A model generated the notes under the pieces. That model saw only the letters and a program-made list of their open reading frames with translations. It searched no databases and was not told where the DNA came from. DNA of 64,000 nt from Pontibacter populi. GTDB lineage: Bacteria; Bacteroidota; Bacteroidia; Cytophagales; Hymenobacteraceae. The DNA lies in NCBI RefSeq assembly GCF_019336435.1, contig NZ_JAHWXQ010000001.1, positions 1,302,001-1,366,000 on the forward strand, in the 5' to 3' direction. Below, piece by piece: positions 44,274-54,815 of this stretch; the first letter of the stretch is position 1, and each line of letters starts with the position of its first letter. Both the position numbers and the translations under genes were made by a program.

Positions 44274-46652
44274 TTACGATCCGCAAGCTTCGCAAGCGTC
44301 CGGGTTGTCAAGTGAGCAGGCCATGTCATTTCTGTTCTGGTCCTGGTTGTAAACTGGCTCCAGGGTTTCGGCGGCTTGTTTCTCAACTGTAAACTTAATG
44401 GCATCTACAGCGGCTTTGGTACGCAGGTAATACATACCTGTTTTCAGGCCACGCTTCCATGCATGGAAGTGCATCGAAGTCAGTTTACCGAAGTTCACGT
44501 TCATTACGTGCAGGTTCAGCGACTGGCTCTGGCAGATGTAAGCACCACGGTCGGCACTCATATCAATTACCGTACGCTGGCTGATCTCCCATACAGTTTT
44601 ATACAAATCCTTAATGTTCTGCGGGATGTTCGGGATATCCTGTACCGAGCCGTTGGCTGCGATAATATCCTGCTTCATTTTATCATTCCACAGGCCAAGT
44701 GCGATCAGGTCCTTCAGCAAGTGCTTGTTCACGATCATGAACTCACCGGAAAGTACACGGCGCAGGTAAATGTTAGAAGTATAAGGCTCAAACGATTCGT
44801 TGTTACCTAATATCTGTGCAGTAGAAGCAGTTGGCATTGGCGCTAATAACAGTGAGTTACGTACACCGTGCTCCATTACTTCTTTGCGTAGTTCTTCCCA
44901 ATCCCAACGACCAGACTTAGGTTTTACACCCCACATATCGAACTGGAACTGGCCTTTTGATAACGGAGAGCCAGGGAATGTTTCGTAAGCACCATTCTTC
45001 TTCGCCAGGTCTTTAGAAGCTGTCATAGAGGCAAAGTAGATCGTCTCGAAGATATCTTCGTTCAGACGCTTCGCTTCTTCGCTCTCGAAAGGCATACGTA
45101 GCGCAATAAAGGTATCAGCTAAACCCTGCACACCTAAACCAATTGGTCTGTGGCGCATGTTAGAGTTCTGGGCTTCCGGTACCGGGTAATAGTTAATGTC
45201 AATTACCTTGTTCAGGTTAAGCGTAACATGGTAAGTTACATCAAACAGTTTCTGGTGATCGAATATCTTATGGTTGCCGTTCTCCTTTACGTAACGTGGC
45301 AGAGCTAACGAGGCAAGGTTACAAACTGCAACTTCGTTCTCGTCGGTGTACTCCATAATTTCGGTGCACAGGTTCGAGCTCTTTATAGTTCCAAGGTTCT
45401 GCTGGTTCGATTTTCTGTTGGCAGCATCTTTATACAGCATGTATGGCGTACCGGTCTCTATCTGCGACTCCAGTACATGGAACCATAGGTCCTGCGCTTT
45501 TACCGTTTTGCGGGCACGGCCTTCACGCTCATACTTCTCATACAGTCGCTCAAAGTCTTTACCCCAGCACTCAGCCAGGCCAGGTGCTTCGTTCGGGCAG
45601 AACAGGCTCCAGTCGCCGTTCTCTTCCACGCGCTTCATAAACAAATCTGGCGTCCAAAGAGCGTAGAATAAATCTCTTGCGCGGTTCTCTTCTTTACCGT
45701 GGTTCTTCTTCAATTCCAGGAAATCGAAGATATCGGCATGCCATGGCTCCAGGTAAATAGCAAAAGCGCCTTTACGCTTGCCACCACCCTGGTCTACGTA
45801 GCGGGCTGTATCGTTAAACACCTTCAGCATCGGGATGATACCGTTCGATGTACCGTTTGTGCCTTTAATATAAGAACCTGTAGCACGTACGTTATGGATG
45901 CTCAGACCAATACCACCTGCACTCTGTGATATCTGCGCACATTGTTTCAGTGTATCGTAAATACCCGGTATGCTATCATCCTTCATCGCTAAAAGGAAGC
46001 ATGACGACAACTGAGGCTTTGGCGTACCAGCGTTAAAAAGTGTAGGAGTAGCATGTGTAAACCACTTCTCCGACATCAGGTTGTATGTCTCGATTGCAGA
46101 CTCGATATCTTCTTTATGTATACCAACGGCCACACGCATCAGCATGTGCTGCGGACGCTCTACAATCTTACCATCTAAACGCAGCAGGTACGAACGCTCC
46201 AGTGTTTTATAACCGAAGTAGTCGTAGTTATAGTCGCGGTCATAGATTATAGTTGAGTCAAGCGTAGCAGCATGCTTACGGATGATCTCATACACATCTT
46301 TTGCCAGCAGCGATGCATTCTCACCGGTTTTAGGGTCGGTGTAAGTATACAGGCGCTTCATGGTGTTGGAGAACGACTTGCTGGTAACCTTATGCAGGTT
46401 TGAAATAGCAATACGTGCTGCCAGCACTGCGTAGTCCGGGTGCTTGGTCGTTAGTGAAGCGGCCGTTTCAGCAGCCAGGTTGTCCAGCTCAACTGTGGTT
46501 ACGCCATCGTAAATACCATCAATTACCTTTTTTGCAACTTCAATCGGCGATACATAATCAGCGTGTAAGCCATAGCATAGCTTTTCGATGCGTGCAGTGA
46601 TCTTGTCGAATTTAACGGATTCGCGCCGGCCGTCTCTTTTAACTACTAACAT
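44274..46652 (-). CDS. nrdA: Ribonucleoside-diphosphate reductase, alpha subunit (class Ia)
   Basis: Reduces ribonucleoside diphosphates to deoxyribonucleotides; 792 aa. An N-terminal ATP-cone (about residues 1-95, starting [20 protein letters not shown]) gives allosteric control. Catalytic core motifs include [36 protein letters not shown] and [20 protein letters not shown]; the C-terminal redox cysteines are in DACEACGS. Lies downstream of nrdB with a structured 354-base spacer. Confidence 0.97.
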   Translation of the reverse strand: MLVVKRDGRRESVKFDKITARIEKLCYGLHADYVSPIEVAKKVIDGIYDGVTTVELDNLAAETAASLTTKHPDYAVLAARIAISNLHKVTSKSFSNTMKRLYTYTDPKTGENASLLAKDVYEIIRKHAATLDSTIIYDRDYNYDYFGYKTLERSYLLRLDGKIVERPQHMLMRVAVGIHKEDIESAIETYNLMSEKWFTHATPTLFNAGTPKPQLSSCFLLAMKDDSIPGIYDTLKQCAQISQSAGGIGLSIHNVRATGSYIKGTNGTSNGIIPMLKVFNDTARYVDQGGGKRKGAFAIYLEPWHADIFDFLELKKNHGKEENRARDLFYALWTPDLFMKRVEENGDWSLFCPNEAPGLAECWGKDFERLYEKYEREGRARKTVKAQDLWFHVLESQIETGTPYMLYKDAANRKSNQQNLGTIKSSNLCTEIMEYTDENEVAVCNLASLALPRYVKENGNHKIFDHQKLFDVTYHVTLNLNKVIDINYYPVPEAQNSNMRHRPIGLGVQGLADTFIALRMPFESEEAKRLNEDIFETIYFASMTASKDLAKKNGAYETFPGSPLSKGQFQFDMWGVKPKSGRWDWEELRKEVMEHGVRNSLLLAPMPTASTAQILGNNESFEPYTSNIYLRRVLSGEFMIVNKHLLKDLIALGLWNDKMKQDIIAANGSVQDIPNIPQNIKDLYKTVWEISQRTVIDMSADRGAYICQSQSLNLHVMNVNFGKLTSMHFHAWKRGLKTGMYYLRTKAAVDAIKFTVEKQAAETLEPVYNQDQNRNDMACSLDNPDACEACGS

Positions 46653-47006
46653 AGTGTATACAATTAGCGGGATTCAAGGGCCCGGGTTATTAACAGAATA
46701 TATTTTTGGGAGCCACTGCCTCTGCAGCGAGCATATAATATTTAAAGTATAAGATACAGTCAGCTAATACGCGGAGTGGTATAAGCCGTTGCAATACAAT
46801 AGTTTATAGGTAAAGCTAAATGCTTCTACTATATAGTGGGGAGAACAATCCCCGTTGATGGCTTAAAAGCCAGCTTAGATACCGGTACAGGGTTGCGGTC
46901 GCCTCTGTACTTCAGCTACTGTCCGGTAAGTTGTGTAAGTGTATTTAAGTGGCTTCCGGAGCGTTGATCTCCTTCGCCACTTAAATATAGAGAGTTTCTG
47001 ATATTA
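46653..47006. other. Intergenic spacer between nrdB and nrdA
   Basis: 354 bases without a gene; it contains the nrdA leader and the structured element described at 46838-46987. The 5' part (46653-46835) is AT-rich with no clear hairpin. Confidence 0.5.
46838..46987 (-). ncRNA. Structured leader RNA between nrdB and nrdA (unclassified)
   Basis: On the minus strand, four stems occur in 150 bases. The largest is a perfect 12-bp stem TATTTAAGTGGC/GCCACTTAAATA enclosing a GGAG/CTCC hairpin (46942-46987). Next are ACCGG/CCGGT (46881-46885 with 46924-46928) enclosing GTACAG/CTGTAC, GGCT/AGCC (46860-46871), and GGGGA/TCCCC (46838-46853). No T-run follows the stems, so they are not a simple terminator. 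Resembles a riboswitch or leader in compactness; no known class matched by eye. Confidence 0.5.
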
Positions 47007-47966
47007 TTAAAAGTCTTCGTCCAGCGAAAAAACATTTTTGTCTGAACCGCCCAGTACGCCGGCTTTCTGGTACTCGCCTACGCGCTTCTCAAAGAAGTTT
47101 GTCTTGCCCTGCAGCGAGATCATCTCCATAAAGTCGAATGGGTTGGCAGCGTTGTAAATTTTGCTGTAACCCAGCGCTATCAACAGGCGGTCAGCTACGA
47201 ACTCAATGTACTGGCTCATCAGCTTGGCGTTCATCCCGATCAGGTCAACCGGCAAGGCATCTGTTACAAATTCCTGCTCTATAGTTACGGCATCCTTTAT
47301 AATCTCATGGATGCGCTCCTCAGAAAGCTTGTTCTGCAGCATAGAGTATAGCAGGCAGGCAAAATCGCAATGCAGGCCTTCGTCTCTCGAGATCAGCTCG
47401 TTAGAGAATGTTAAGCCCGGCATTAAACCACGCTTCTTCATCCAGAAAATAGAGCAGAACGAGCCTGAGAAGAAAATGCCTTCCACCGCTGCAAAAGCAA
47501 CCAGTCTCTCTACAAAGTTTTCGCTGTTGATCCACTTAAGTGCCCAGTCGCCTTTTTTCTTCACGGCAGGTACTGTTTCAAGTGCATTAAAAAGGTAATC
47601 TTTTTCCGACTGCTTTTTAATATAGGTATCTATAAGCAGAGAGTAGGTCTCGGCATGGATGTTCTCCATCATGATCTGGAAACCATAGAAACAACGCGCC
47701 TCCGGCAACTGTACTTCCTGCATAAAGTTTACAGCAAGGTTCTCGTTTACGATACCGTCTGATGCAGCAAAGAAAGCAAGCACGTGACTGATAAAGTGAC
47801 GCTCACCATCGTTCAGGTTTTCCCAGTCTTTCAGGTCCTGACTCAGGTCTATCTCTTCGGCAGTCCAGAAACTGGCTTCGGCCTTTTTATACATCTGCCA
47901 TACTTCATCGTGCTGTATCGGGAACAGTACAAAGCGGTTAGGGTTCTCTTGTAGTATTGGCTCCAT
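47007..47966 (-). CDS. nrdB: Ribonucleoside-diphosphate reductase, beta subunit (class Ia)
   Basis: Supplies the tyrosyl radical to the alpha subunit; 319 aa. The di-iron and radical motif [10 protein letters not shown] gives Glu101, His104 and the radical Tyr108. Other ligands appear in [13 protein letters not shown] and later [16 protein letters not shown]. The C-terminal DEDF-like tail binds the alpha subunit. Upstream of nrdA on the same strand, the usual order in Bacteroidetes. The upstream region carries DnaA-box matches. Confidence 0.97.
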   Translation of the reverse strand: MEPILQENPNRFVLFPIQHDEVWQMYKKAEASFWTAEEIDLSQDLKDWENLNDGERHFISHVLAFFAASDGIVNENLAVNFMQEVQLPEARCFYGFQIMMENIHAETYSLLIDTYIKKQSEKDYLFNALETVPAVKKKGDWALKWINSENFVERLVAFAAVEGIFFSGSFCSIFWMKKRGLMPGLTFSNELISRDEGLHCDFACLLYSMLQNKLSEERIHEIIKDAVTIEQEFVTDALPVDLIGMNAKLMSQYIEFVADRLLIALGYSKIYNAANPFDFMEMISLQGKTNFFEKRVGEYQKAGVLGGSDKNVFSLDEDF

Positions 47967-48608
47967 AATCTTGTAAATAAGTGTTTTATTGGTTGAAGGG
48001 GTAAGCTGATCAGCTTAGAAAACACCCCATGATACTTTTTGTTTATACGGATGACGAAGTGGCACCCGATAATATTGTGACTTCAAATATAGAGAATTGA
48101 ACTTGAAAGTAGGGGCTAAAGTTGTTCAATTTATGCACAAATGTTTAAGTGCCTGATGCTTTGTAAGTTGTGTTAAAATCCACACCGTTATTCACATAGT
48201 ATTTATACTATATTAGCATGTTAATATATTGCTATCAAACTATAAATAATGTGTTAAGTGCAATGTTTTTATGTTTTATAGTGTTTAAGCGAGGTGTTAA
48301 GGCATCTGCATTAAATAATAATCCAAAATGAGCTAAAGATGCAGCAGGTAAAGAAGTCTGAAATCAGAATTTAAAATTTGATTTGTTGATAAGTGTGGGA
48401 AAGTGATTTTGGGGCAACTCTTTGCCTGTTACATGGTTAGGGGCTTTTTAGACAGGTGCAAAAAGTTGTGGTGCATATTTCAACACCGTTATCCACATTG
48501 TAAAAATGCTTCGTGTATATAGATGAACAAATTAAGCAGCAAGCATTTGCAAATTAAATATTAGTGCCGTACTTTTGCAGACTAAATTTTAAACATACAT
48601 TGAAGCTG
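47967..48608. promoter_or_regulatory. AT-rich divergent region with three DnaA-box matches
   Basis: 642 bases between nrdB and rplU with no gene. Three perfect TTATNCACA boxes occur: TTATGCACA at 48131-48139, TTATTCACA at 48188-48196 and TTATCCACA at 48489-48497, the latter two sharing CACCGTTAT-n-CACA context. This fits DnaA control of nrd genes, known in E. coli, or an origin region. Which one cannot be decided from sequence alone. Confidence 0.5.
48547..48577 (+). promoter_or_regulatory. Promoter of rplU
   Basis: TTG at 48547-48549, a 20-base spacer and TACTTTTG at 48570-48577 match the Bacteroidetes consensus closely, and GCAG follows. Confidence 0.75.
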
Positions 48609-48917
48609 ATGTACGCAATTGTAGAAATCGCAGGTCAACAGACCAAAGTAGAGAGCGGTAAGTTCATCTACGCTAACAAGCTTTCCGGCAATGAAGGTGA
48701 CGCCGTTGAGTTCGCCAATGTTCTTCTTACAGATGATAACGGAACCATTACCTTAGGTGCTCCATTCGTAAGCGGTGTTAAAGTGGTTGGTAAAATCCTT
48801 GGCAACGTGAGAGGCGAGAAAATCCGCATTTTCAAGAAGAAGAGAAGAAAAGGGTATAGAAAGTCTAGAGGACATCGTTCTGACTATACGAAAGTTCTGA
48901 TCGAGAGCATTGGATAA
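48609..48917 (+). CDS. rplU: 50S ribosomal protein L21
   Basis: 102 aa from the ATG at 48609, the normal L21 start MYAIVEIAGQQTKVESGKF; a longer frame from 48564 would include the leader. Further L21 signatures are NVLLTDDNGTITLGAPFV and KKKRRKGYRKSRGHRSDY. Binds 23S rRNA. Co-transcribed with rpmA, 63 bases downstream. Confidence 0.97.
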   Translation: MYAIVEIAGQQTKVESGKFIYANKLSGNEGDAVEFANVLLTDDNGTITLGAPFVSGVKVVGKILGNVRGEKIRIFKKKRRKGYRKSRGHRSDYTKVLIESIG

Positions 48918-48980
48918 GCAGTAAGAAGAAATTTATCGTAGAACCATTTCGGGCTCAGGCCTGATTAAATAGTAAACAAA

Positions 48981-49250
48981 ATGGCACACAAAAAAGGAGC
49001 TGGTAGTTCTAACAACGGTCGTGAGTCGCACTCAAAACGACTAGGTGTTAAGATTTATGGTGGCCAGGAGATTATCGCTGGTAACATCATTGTAAGACAA
49101 AGAGGTACTGCACACCACCCAGGTAAGAACGTGGGTATGGGTAAAGACCACACTTTGTTCGCACTTATTGATGGCAAGGTGGAATTTAAGAAAAGCGTTA
49201 AGAACCGTTCTTACGTTTCTGTAATTCCTAACGTAGTAGCTGAGGCTTAA
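48981..49250 (+). CDS. rpmA: 50S ribosomal protein L27
   Basis: 89 aa. Starts [20 protein letters not shown], the L27 N-terminus that reaches the peptidyl-transferase centre, followed by [19 protein letters not shown]. Second gene of the rplU-rpmA pair. Terminator follows. Confidence 0.98.
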   Translation: MAHKKGAGSSNNGRESHSKRLGVKIYGGQEIIAGNIIVRQRGTAHHPGKNVGMGKDHTLFALIDGKVEFKKSVKNRSYVSVIPNVVAEA

Positions 49251-49271
49251 TACGAACTTTGCAACTGCAAC

Positions 49272-49304
49272 AAAAAAGGGATACCGAGAGGTGTCCCTTT
49301 TTTA
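49272..49304 (+). terminator. Terminator after rpmA
   Basis: AAAAAAGGGATACC and GGTGTCCCTTTTTT pair with a G-T wobble and run into T-rich sequence. Confidence 0.85.
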
Positions 49305-49399
49305 ATTTCAGGAAAACGTAAAGATTTGGAACATACGCATTTAGCTGCCGTATACTAGATTATAAAGAGTTATAGTTAATACAATTAAACTCTTTTAGG

Positions 49400-49426
49400 A
49401 AAAGGACACTTAATGTGTCCTTTTCT
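49400..49426 (+). terminator. Second hairpin terminator upstream of the metH leader
   Basis: AAAAGGACAC/GTGTCCTTTT perfect 10-bp stem with a 5-base loop, then CTGC. It lies about 95 bases before the SAM riboswitch and 150 bases after rpmA; no gene lies between the two terminators. Confidence 0.7.
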
Positions 49427-49521
49427 GCTTTAGCCCCTTTCTGAATCAGGTCGCAACTATAGTTATATGCTATTGCAACAAAAATTGGCTTTTTGCGGAT
49501 AAGTGTAATAACTTGCAGCTT

Positions 49522-49625
49522 CTTATCAAGAAAGACCGAGGGAATGGGCCCTATGACGTCTTAGCAACCTTGACCAAACTTGGTGCTAACTCCCTTCCGG
49601 AACTTTGTTATCCGGAGAAGATAAG
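49522..49625 (+). promoter_or_regulatory. SAM-I riboswitch (S-box) of metH
   Basis: 104-nt leader with the S-box core: closing stem P1 CTTATC (49522-49527) with GATAAG (49620-49625), then AAGAAAGACCGAGGGA, GGGCCCTATGACGTCTTAGC and AACC, and the TTGGTGCTAA segment. It senses S-adenosylmethionine and represses methionine genes when SAM is high. Downstream bases 49651-49662 (CCTTTCTTGATG) can pair with the P1/P2 5' strand ATCAAGAAAG (49525-49534), a likely switching helix. Confidence 0.9.
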
Positions 49626-49700
49626 ATAGTCCATCCTTTACTTCGGGTGTCCTTTCTTGATGAGCAGTACATTATGCACAGCGAGAAGAAGGATACCGAC

Positions 49701-52700
49701 ATGAAGAATAACCATCCCATTTACAATTTATTAAAGGAACGCGTGCTTGTACTTGACGGCGCAATGGGCACCATGATTCAGCGTTACCAGCTTTCGGAAG
49801 CTGATTTTCGTGGCGAGCGTTTCAAAGACCATCCTTCCGATCTGAAAGGCAATAACGACCTGCTTTCTATTACCCGTCCGGATATCATCAAAAACATTCA
49901 TACAGAATACCTGGAAGCTGGCGCCGATATTATCGAGACCAATACCTTTAGCGGTACCACTATAGCCATGGCGGACTATAAGCTGGAGCACCTGGTGTAT
50001 GAGCTTAACTATGAGTCGACAAAGATAGCACGGGAAGCGGCAGATGAAGCAGAAGCCAAGGATCCGTCGCATAAACGCTTTGTAGCCGGTGCCATTGGCC
50101 CGACCAACCGTACCGCTTCGCTTTCGCCGGATGTAAACAACCCTGGCTATAGAGCTATTATATTCGACCAACTGGTAGAGGCTTACTATGAGCAGGTGCG
50201 TGGCTTGGCAGATGGTGGCTCTGACTTGTTGCTGGTAGAAACTGTCTTTGATACGCTGAATTGTAAAGCTGCTCTTTTCGCGATACAGCAATTTGTAAAT
50301 GACGGTGGCAAAGAACTGCCGATCATGATATCCGGAACTATAACGGATGCCAGCGGCCGTACCTTATCCGGGCAAACCGTGGAAGCTTTCTATAATTCCA
50401 TCTCACATGCACCTCTGTTAAGCGTAGGCTTTAACTGTGCCCTGGGGGCTCGGCAGCTGAAAACACATATCCAGGAGCTGTCCCGTATTTCAGACTGTTA
50501 CATCAGTGCTTACCCGAATGCCGGTCTGCCAAATGCATTTGGTGGCTACGACGAAACAGCCCAGCAAATGGGAGCTATAGTGGAGGAGTACCTGAAAGAA
50601 GGGCTGGTAAACATACTGGGTGGTTGTTGTGGCACTACGCCTGTTCATACCAAAGTAATTGCAGACTTGGTGCGAAAGTATAAACCGCACGTTCCTACCC
50701 CGGTTGCCCCACTCCCACGCTACAGCGGCCTCGAGCCCCTGACTATAACTCCAGAAAGTCTGTTTGTAAATGTTGGAGAACGTACCAATGTGACCGGCTC
50801 CAAAATGTTTGCCCGCCTTATAGTTGGCGAAAAGTTTGAAGAAGCCTTAGCGGTTGCCCGTCAGCAGGTAGAAGGCGGCGCGCAGATCATCGACGTGAAC
50901 ATGGACGAAGGCATGCTCGACTCGGAGCAGGCCATGACCAACTTCCTGAACCTGATTGCTTCCGAACCCGACATTGCCAAACTGCCTATCATGATCGACT
51001 CCTCGAAGTGGAGCGTGATCGAAGCCGGTTTGAAATGTGTGCAGGGTAAATCCATCGTTAACTCTATCAGCTTAAAAGAAGGCGAAGAAGCCTTTAAGAA
51101 ACTTGCCCGCAAAGTGCGCCAGTATGGTGCTGCTGTGGTAGTGATGGCTTTTGATGAAACAGGGCAGGCCGATACCTTAGAACGCAGAAAAGAGATATGC
51201 GAAAGATCATACCGCATCTTAGTTGATGAAGTAGGCTTCCCACCGCAGGATATTATTTTTGACCCGAACATACTTGCTATTGCTACCGGCATAGAAGAGC
51301 ATAACAACTATGCTGTAGATTATATCGAGGTAGTGAAATGGATCAAAGCGAACTTACCACATGCGCTGATAAGTGGTGGAGTGAGTAATTTGTCGTTCTC
51401 GTTCCGTGGCAACGATGTGGTGCGCGAAGCGATGCATACAGTTTTCTTATACTATGCCGTGCAGGCTGGTATGGACATGGGCATCGTGAATGCCGGTATG
51501 TTGGGTGTGTACAGCGAAATACCAACCGAGCTGCGCGACCTGATCGAGGACGTGATCTTTAACCGCCACCCGGACGCGACTGAAAAACTGGTAACCTATG
51601 CTGAAACTATAAAAGGCAAGGGCAAAACCGCTACTGCTGCCGACACGGCCTGGCGCGATGCACCGGTAGAAGAGCGTCTGCAACATGCCCTGGTACGCGG
51701 TATCGTGGATTTTATTGAAGAAGATACGGAAGAGGCACGTCAGCAGGCAACCAAAACGCTGGATGTGATCGAAGGCCCACTGATGGCCGGCATGGGCGTG
51801 GTAGGTGACTTATTTGGGGCTGGTAAGATGTTTCTGCCGCAGGTAGTGAAGAGTGCCCGTGTCATGAAGAAATCGGTAGCCTACCTGTTACCGTTTATGG
51901 AAGCGGAAAAGCTAGCCGGCGATACGTCTAAATCTACCGCAGGAACTATACTGATGGCGACTGTGAAAGGCGATGTGCACGACATCGGGAAGAATATTGT
52001 GGGTGTGGTGCTGGCCTGTAACAACTATGAAGTAATAGACCTGGGTGTGATGGTGCCACTGGATAAGATCCTGTCTGAAGCTGAAGCGCATAAGGTAGAT
52101 ATCATTGGCCTGAGCGGATTGATCACGCCATCGCTGGATGAAATGGTTTATGTGGCGCAGGAAATGGAACGCCGTGGCCTGAAAATTCCGCTTCTGATTG
52201 GCGGTGCTACAACTTCCAGAGTGCATACAGCCGTAAAAGTCGCGCCACAGTATAGCGGTCCGGTAGTGCACGTCCACGATGCTTCCAGAAGTGTAACCGT
52301 AGTTAGCAGCTTGCTAAGCAGTGACCGTGATAAATATATTGCGGAGATTAAAGCAGAGTACCAGAAACTGAGAGAAGACCACCTGAGCCGTACCAAAGAC
52401 CGCGCGTTTGCAACTATAGCAGAAGCCCGGGCAAATAAGTATAAGGTTGACTGGAACACCACGCAGCCGACCAAGCCAAGCTTTATCGGCAATAAAACAT
52501 ACACCAACTACCCGCTTTCCGAGATCGTGCCATACATAGACTGGACGCCATTCTTCCATGCATGGGAGCTCAAACGGCAATATCCGAAAATTCTAAATGA
52601 TCCGGAGTTGGGCGTTGAAGCAACCAAACTATTTGCCGATGCGCAGGAAATGCTACAGGAAATTGTGGACAAGCAATTACTGGAGGCGCGCGCTGTAGTT

Positions 52701-53420
52701 GGCTTTTACCCGGCCAACGTGGAAGCGGATGATACCATAGAAGTATACGCCGATGATTCACGTGGAAATGTGCTGACCGAATTCCATACGCTAAGGCAAC
52801 AAGGCAAGAAAGGGGCAAATGTTCCAAACCTGGCTTTCTCTGATTTTATTGCTCCGAAAGAAACTGGTGTGCCCGATTACATCGGCGGCTTTGTAGTGTC
52901 GGCTGGTTTTGGCATTGAAAAGTTGCTGGAGAAGTATCAGGCCGAGCACGACGACTATAAATCCATTATGGTAAAAGCACTGGCTGACAGGTTAGCAGAA
53001 GCTTTTGCAGAGCTGATGCACGCCAAAGTGCGGAAAGAACTATGGGGTTATGCACCGGAGGAGAATCTGAGTAACGAAGACCTGATCAGGGAGAACTATA
53101 AAGGCATTCGTCCGGCGCCGGGCTATCCGGGTTGCCCGGACCATACCGAAAAGATCACACTGTTTAATCTGCTGGATGCGGAAAGAACATCTGGTGTTAT
53201 ACTTACCGAAAACCTGGCCATGTACCCGACAGCGGCTGTGAGTGGCCTATACTTCTCGCACCCGGAATCAAAGTACTTCGGGCTTGGTAAGATTGGCGAA
53301 GACCAGGTAGCGGATATTGCGCATCGCAAAGGCATGCCGAAAGAGGAACTGGAACGCTGGCTATCGCCAAACCTAAACTATGAGCCAAAGCCGGTAAACC
53401 TAACCCCGGCCCTCTCTTAA
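49701..53420 (+). CDS. metH: Methionine synthase, cobalamin-dependent
   Basis: Transfers the methyl of 5-methyltetrahydrofolate to homocysteine via methylcobalamin. About 1239 aa. Domains in order: homocysteine-binding ([16 protein letters not shown]; zinc Cys in GGCCGT near 309), pterin-binding ([31 protein letters not shown]), cobalamin-binding ([14 protein letters not shown], His about 760), and the SAM-binding activation domain. An open frame extends from 49605 inside the riboswitch; ATGs at 49674 and 49701 are plausible, and 49701 is preferred because [15 protein letters not shown] fits the family. Confidence 0.95.
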   Translation: MKNNHPIYNLLKERVLVLDGAMGTMIQRYQLSEADFRGERFKDHPSDLKGNNDLLSITRPDIIKNIHTEYLEAGADIIETNTFSGTTIAMADYKLEHLVYELNYESTKIAREAADEAEAKDPSHKRFVAGAIGPTNRTASLSPDVNNPGYRAIIFDQLVEAYYEQVRGLADGGSDLLLVETVFDTLNCKAALFAIQQFVNDGGKELPIMISGTITDASGRTLSGQTVEAFYNSISHAPLLSVGFNCALGARQLKTHIQELSRISDCYISAYPNAGLPNAFGGYDETAQQMGAIVEEYLKEGLVNILGGCCGTTPVHTKVIADLVRKYKPHVPTPVAPLPRYSGLEPLTITPESLFVNVGERTNVTGSKMFARLIVGEKFEEALAVARQQVEGGAQIIDVNMDEGMLDSEQAMTNFLNLIASEPDIAKLPIMIDSSKWSVIEAGLKCVQGKSIVNSISLKEGEEAFKKLARKVRQYGAAVVVMAFDETGQADTLERRKEICERSYRILVDEVGFPPQDIIFDPNILAIATGIEEHNNYAVDYIEVVKWIKANLPHALISGGVSNLSFSFRGNDVVREAMHTVFLYYAVQAGMDMGIVNAGMLGVYSEIPTELRDLIEDVIFNRHPDATEKLVTYAETIKGKGKTATAADTAWRDAPVEERLQHALVRGIVDFIEEDTEEARQQATKTLDVIEGPLMAGMGVVGDLFGAGKMFLPQVVKSARVMKKSVAYLLPFMEAEKLAGDTSKSTAGTILMATVKGDVHDIGKNIVGVVLACNNYEVIDLGVMVPLDKILSEAEAHKVDIIGLSGLITPSLDEMVYVAQEMERRGLKIPLLIGGATTSRVHTAVKVAPQYSGPVVHVHDASRSVTVVSSLLSSDRDKYIAEIKAEYQKLREDHLSRTKDRAFATIAEARANKYKVDWNTTQPTKPSFIGNKTYTNYPLSEIVPYIDWTPFFHAWELKRQYPKILNDPELGVEATKLFADAQEMLQEIVDKQLLEARAVVGFYPANVEADDTIEVYADDSRGNVLTEFHTLRQQGKKGANVPNLAFSDFIAPKETGVPDYIGGFVVSAGFGIEKLLEKYQAEHDDYKSIMVKALADRLAEAFAELMHAKVRKELWGYAPEENLSNEDLIRENYKGIRPAPGYPGCPDHTEKITLFNLLDAERTSGVILTENLAMYPTAAVSGLYFSHPESKYFGLGKIGEDQVADIAHRKGMPKEELERWLSPNLNYEPKPVNLTPALS

Positions 53421-53441
53421 AACAAGAGATCTTTGCCTACC

Positions 53442-53562
53442 GCAAGCTTTCAGCTCGTGGTTACGCAATGCTGCAAGCTTTCAGCTTGCGTGCACCGGAA
53501 CAGAACCTGGTGTCCAGCAAGCTGAAAGCTTGCCAAAAGAAAGCCACGAACTGAAAGCTCGC
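53442..53562. repeat. REP-doublet-like hairpin element between metH and metF
   Basis: The outer arms GCAAGCTTTCAGCTCGTGG (53442-53460) and CCACGAACTGAAAGCTCGC (53544-53562) match with two mismatches. The inner arms GCAAGCTTTCAGCTTGC (53473-53489) and GCAAGCTGAAAGCTTGC (53517-53533) are reverse complements of each other. Each inner arm is itself a hairpin, GCAAGC/GCTTGC. This nested layout resembles REP pairs handled by RAYT transposases. Confidence 0.65.
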
Positions 53563-53596
53563 AGCAGAAAGAATCCTTCCGGGGAAGGATAATATA

Positions 53597-53627
53597 ACCG
53601 TTAAACCATCTAACAATTTAACATAAA
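53597..53627. repeat. Half element (ACCATCTAACAATTTAAC) before metF
   Basis: The right half of the TTAATTGTT-type inverted repeats found at 13627, 23758 and 58559; it sits directly upstream of the metF TTG start. Confidence 0.45.
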
Positions 53628-54584
53628 TTGAAAGTAACAGACCACTTCAGAAATGCCAACGGCAAAACGCTGTTCACTTTTGAAATACTGCCCCCGCTGA
53701 AAGGGGAAAACATGCGAACCCTTTTTAATCACATCGACCCGTTGATGGAGTTTAAGCCACCTTTTATTGACGTGACCTACCACCGGGAAGAATATGTGTA
53801 CAAGCAGCGCGAAAATGGGTTACTGGAGAAGCGCACGACGCGCAAGCGCCCGGGTACCGTAGGTATCTGTGCAGCTATCCAGAACAACTATAAAGTAGAC
53901 ACGGTGCCGCACCTGATTTGTGGAGGTTTTAACAAAGAAGAAACTGAGAACGCACTGATAGACCTGCACTTTTTGGGGATAGATAATGTGCTGGTGCTTC
54001 GCGGTGATTGTGTAAAAAGCGAACAGCGCTTTGTGCCGGAACCGGGCGGGCACCATTATGCAACCGAGCTGATCGGGCAGGTAGTGGAAATGAACTGCGG
54101 CCGTTACCTGGATGATGAACAGGCGTTCCATAACAGCACAGATTTCTGCATTGGCGTGGCCGGTTACCCTGAAAAGCACTTTGAAGCACCAAACCTGAAA
54201 TCGGACCTGCGCTGGCTGAAAAAGAAAGTAGAACTGGGCGCCGAGTACATTGTAACTCAGATGTTCTTCGATAACCAGAAGTATTTTGATTTTGTGAAGC
54301 GCTGCCGCGAGGAAGGTATAACAGTGCCGATCATACCGGGGCTGAAGCCGATGACTACTAAAACACAACTGAACATATTACCAAGCCTTTTCCATGTTGA
54401 AATACCTTGCGACCTAGCTGATGCTATTGAGGCTTGCCCGGATAACAAGGCAGCTGCGCAGGTTGGCGTGGACTGGGCTATACAGCAATCGAAAGAGCTG
54501 ATGGAATTTGGCGTGCCCTGCCTGCATTATTACTCTATGGGTAAATCAGAATCGGTCAGAAAAGTGGCTGAAGCATTATTTTAA
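53628..54584 (+). CDS. metF: Methylenetetrahydrofolate reductase
   Basis: FAD enzyme that reduces 5,10-methylene- to 5-methyltetrahydrofolate for MetH. 318 aa. TTG start; the first residues MKVTDHFRNANGKTLFTFEI match family N-termini, with FEILPPLKGEN (catalytic Glu region). VLRGDC and GVAGYPEKHFEAPN are the TIM-barrel signatures, and YIVTQMFFDNQKYFDF follows. Downstream of metH with only the REP-like element between, so likely in the same SAM-controlled unit. Confidence 0.95.
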   Translation: MKVTDHFRNANGKTLFTFEILPPLKGENMRTLFNHIDPLMEFKPPFIDVTYHREEYVYKQRENGLLEKRTTRKRPGTVGICAAIQNNYKVDTVPHLICGGFNKEETENALIDLHFLGIDNVLVLRGDCVKSEQRFVPEPGGHHYATELIGQVVEMNCGRYLDDEQAFHNSTDFCIGVAGYPEKHFEAPNLKSDLRWLKKKVELGAEYIVTQMFFDNQKYFDFVKRCREEGITVPIIPGLKPMTTKTQLNILPSLFHVEIPCDLADAIEACPDNKAAAQVGVDWAIQQSKELMEFGVPCLHYYSMGKSESVRKVAEALF

Positions 54585-54617
54585 AACAACACTCCTTACA
54601 AACAACTAAACTACCTG

Positions 54618-54645
54618 AGGCTGGAGCTAATGCTCCGGCCTTTAT
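54618..54645 (+). terminator. Terminator after metF
   Basis: AGGCTGGAGC/GCTCCGGCCT ten-base-pair stem (one G-T wobble) with a TAAT loop, then TTATTTTTT. Confidence 0.85.
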
Positions 54646-54815
54646 TTTTTTAAATGGAGTAAACTGCTGCCTGGTATGAATAACTATAGTTCCGAACATG
54701 GGCTGCACATATTTTCTTAAAATTCATTGACATAAATATTTAGATTATCGTATGCTTCTCTGTACAGCGCAGGCACTGATAACCTGCCTTTAATTTCTTT
54801 AGTAACACCATACAC

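Noticed and set aside
46826..46838. ACTATATAGTG as an NrdR box
   Set aside because: The NrdR consensus core (CWATATWG type within a 16-bp palindrome) is two bases longer; only one copy is present, and the window is full of similar AACTATA words.
46838..46987. Cobalamin riboswitch for the nrd genes
   Set aside because: The conserved GCCACTG and AGCCAGGAGACC boxes are missing, and the downstream enzyme is the cobalamin-independent class Ia.
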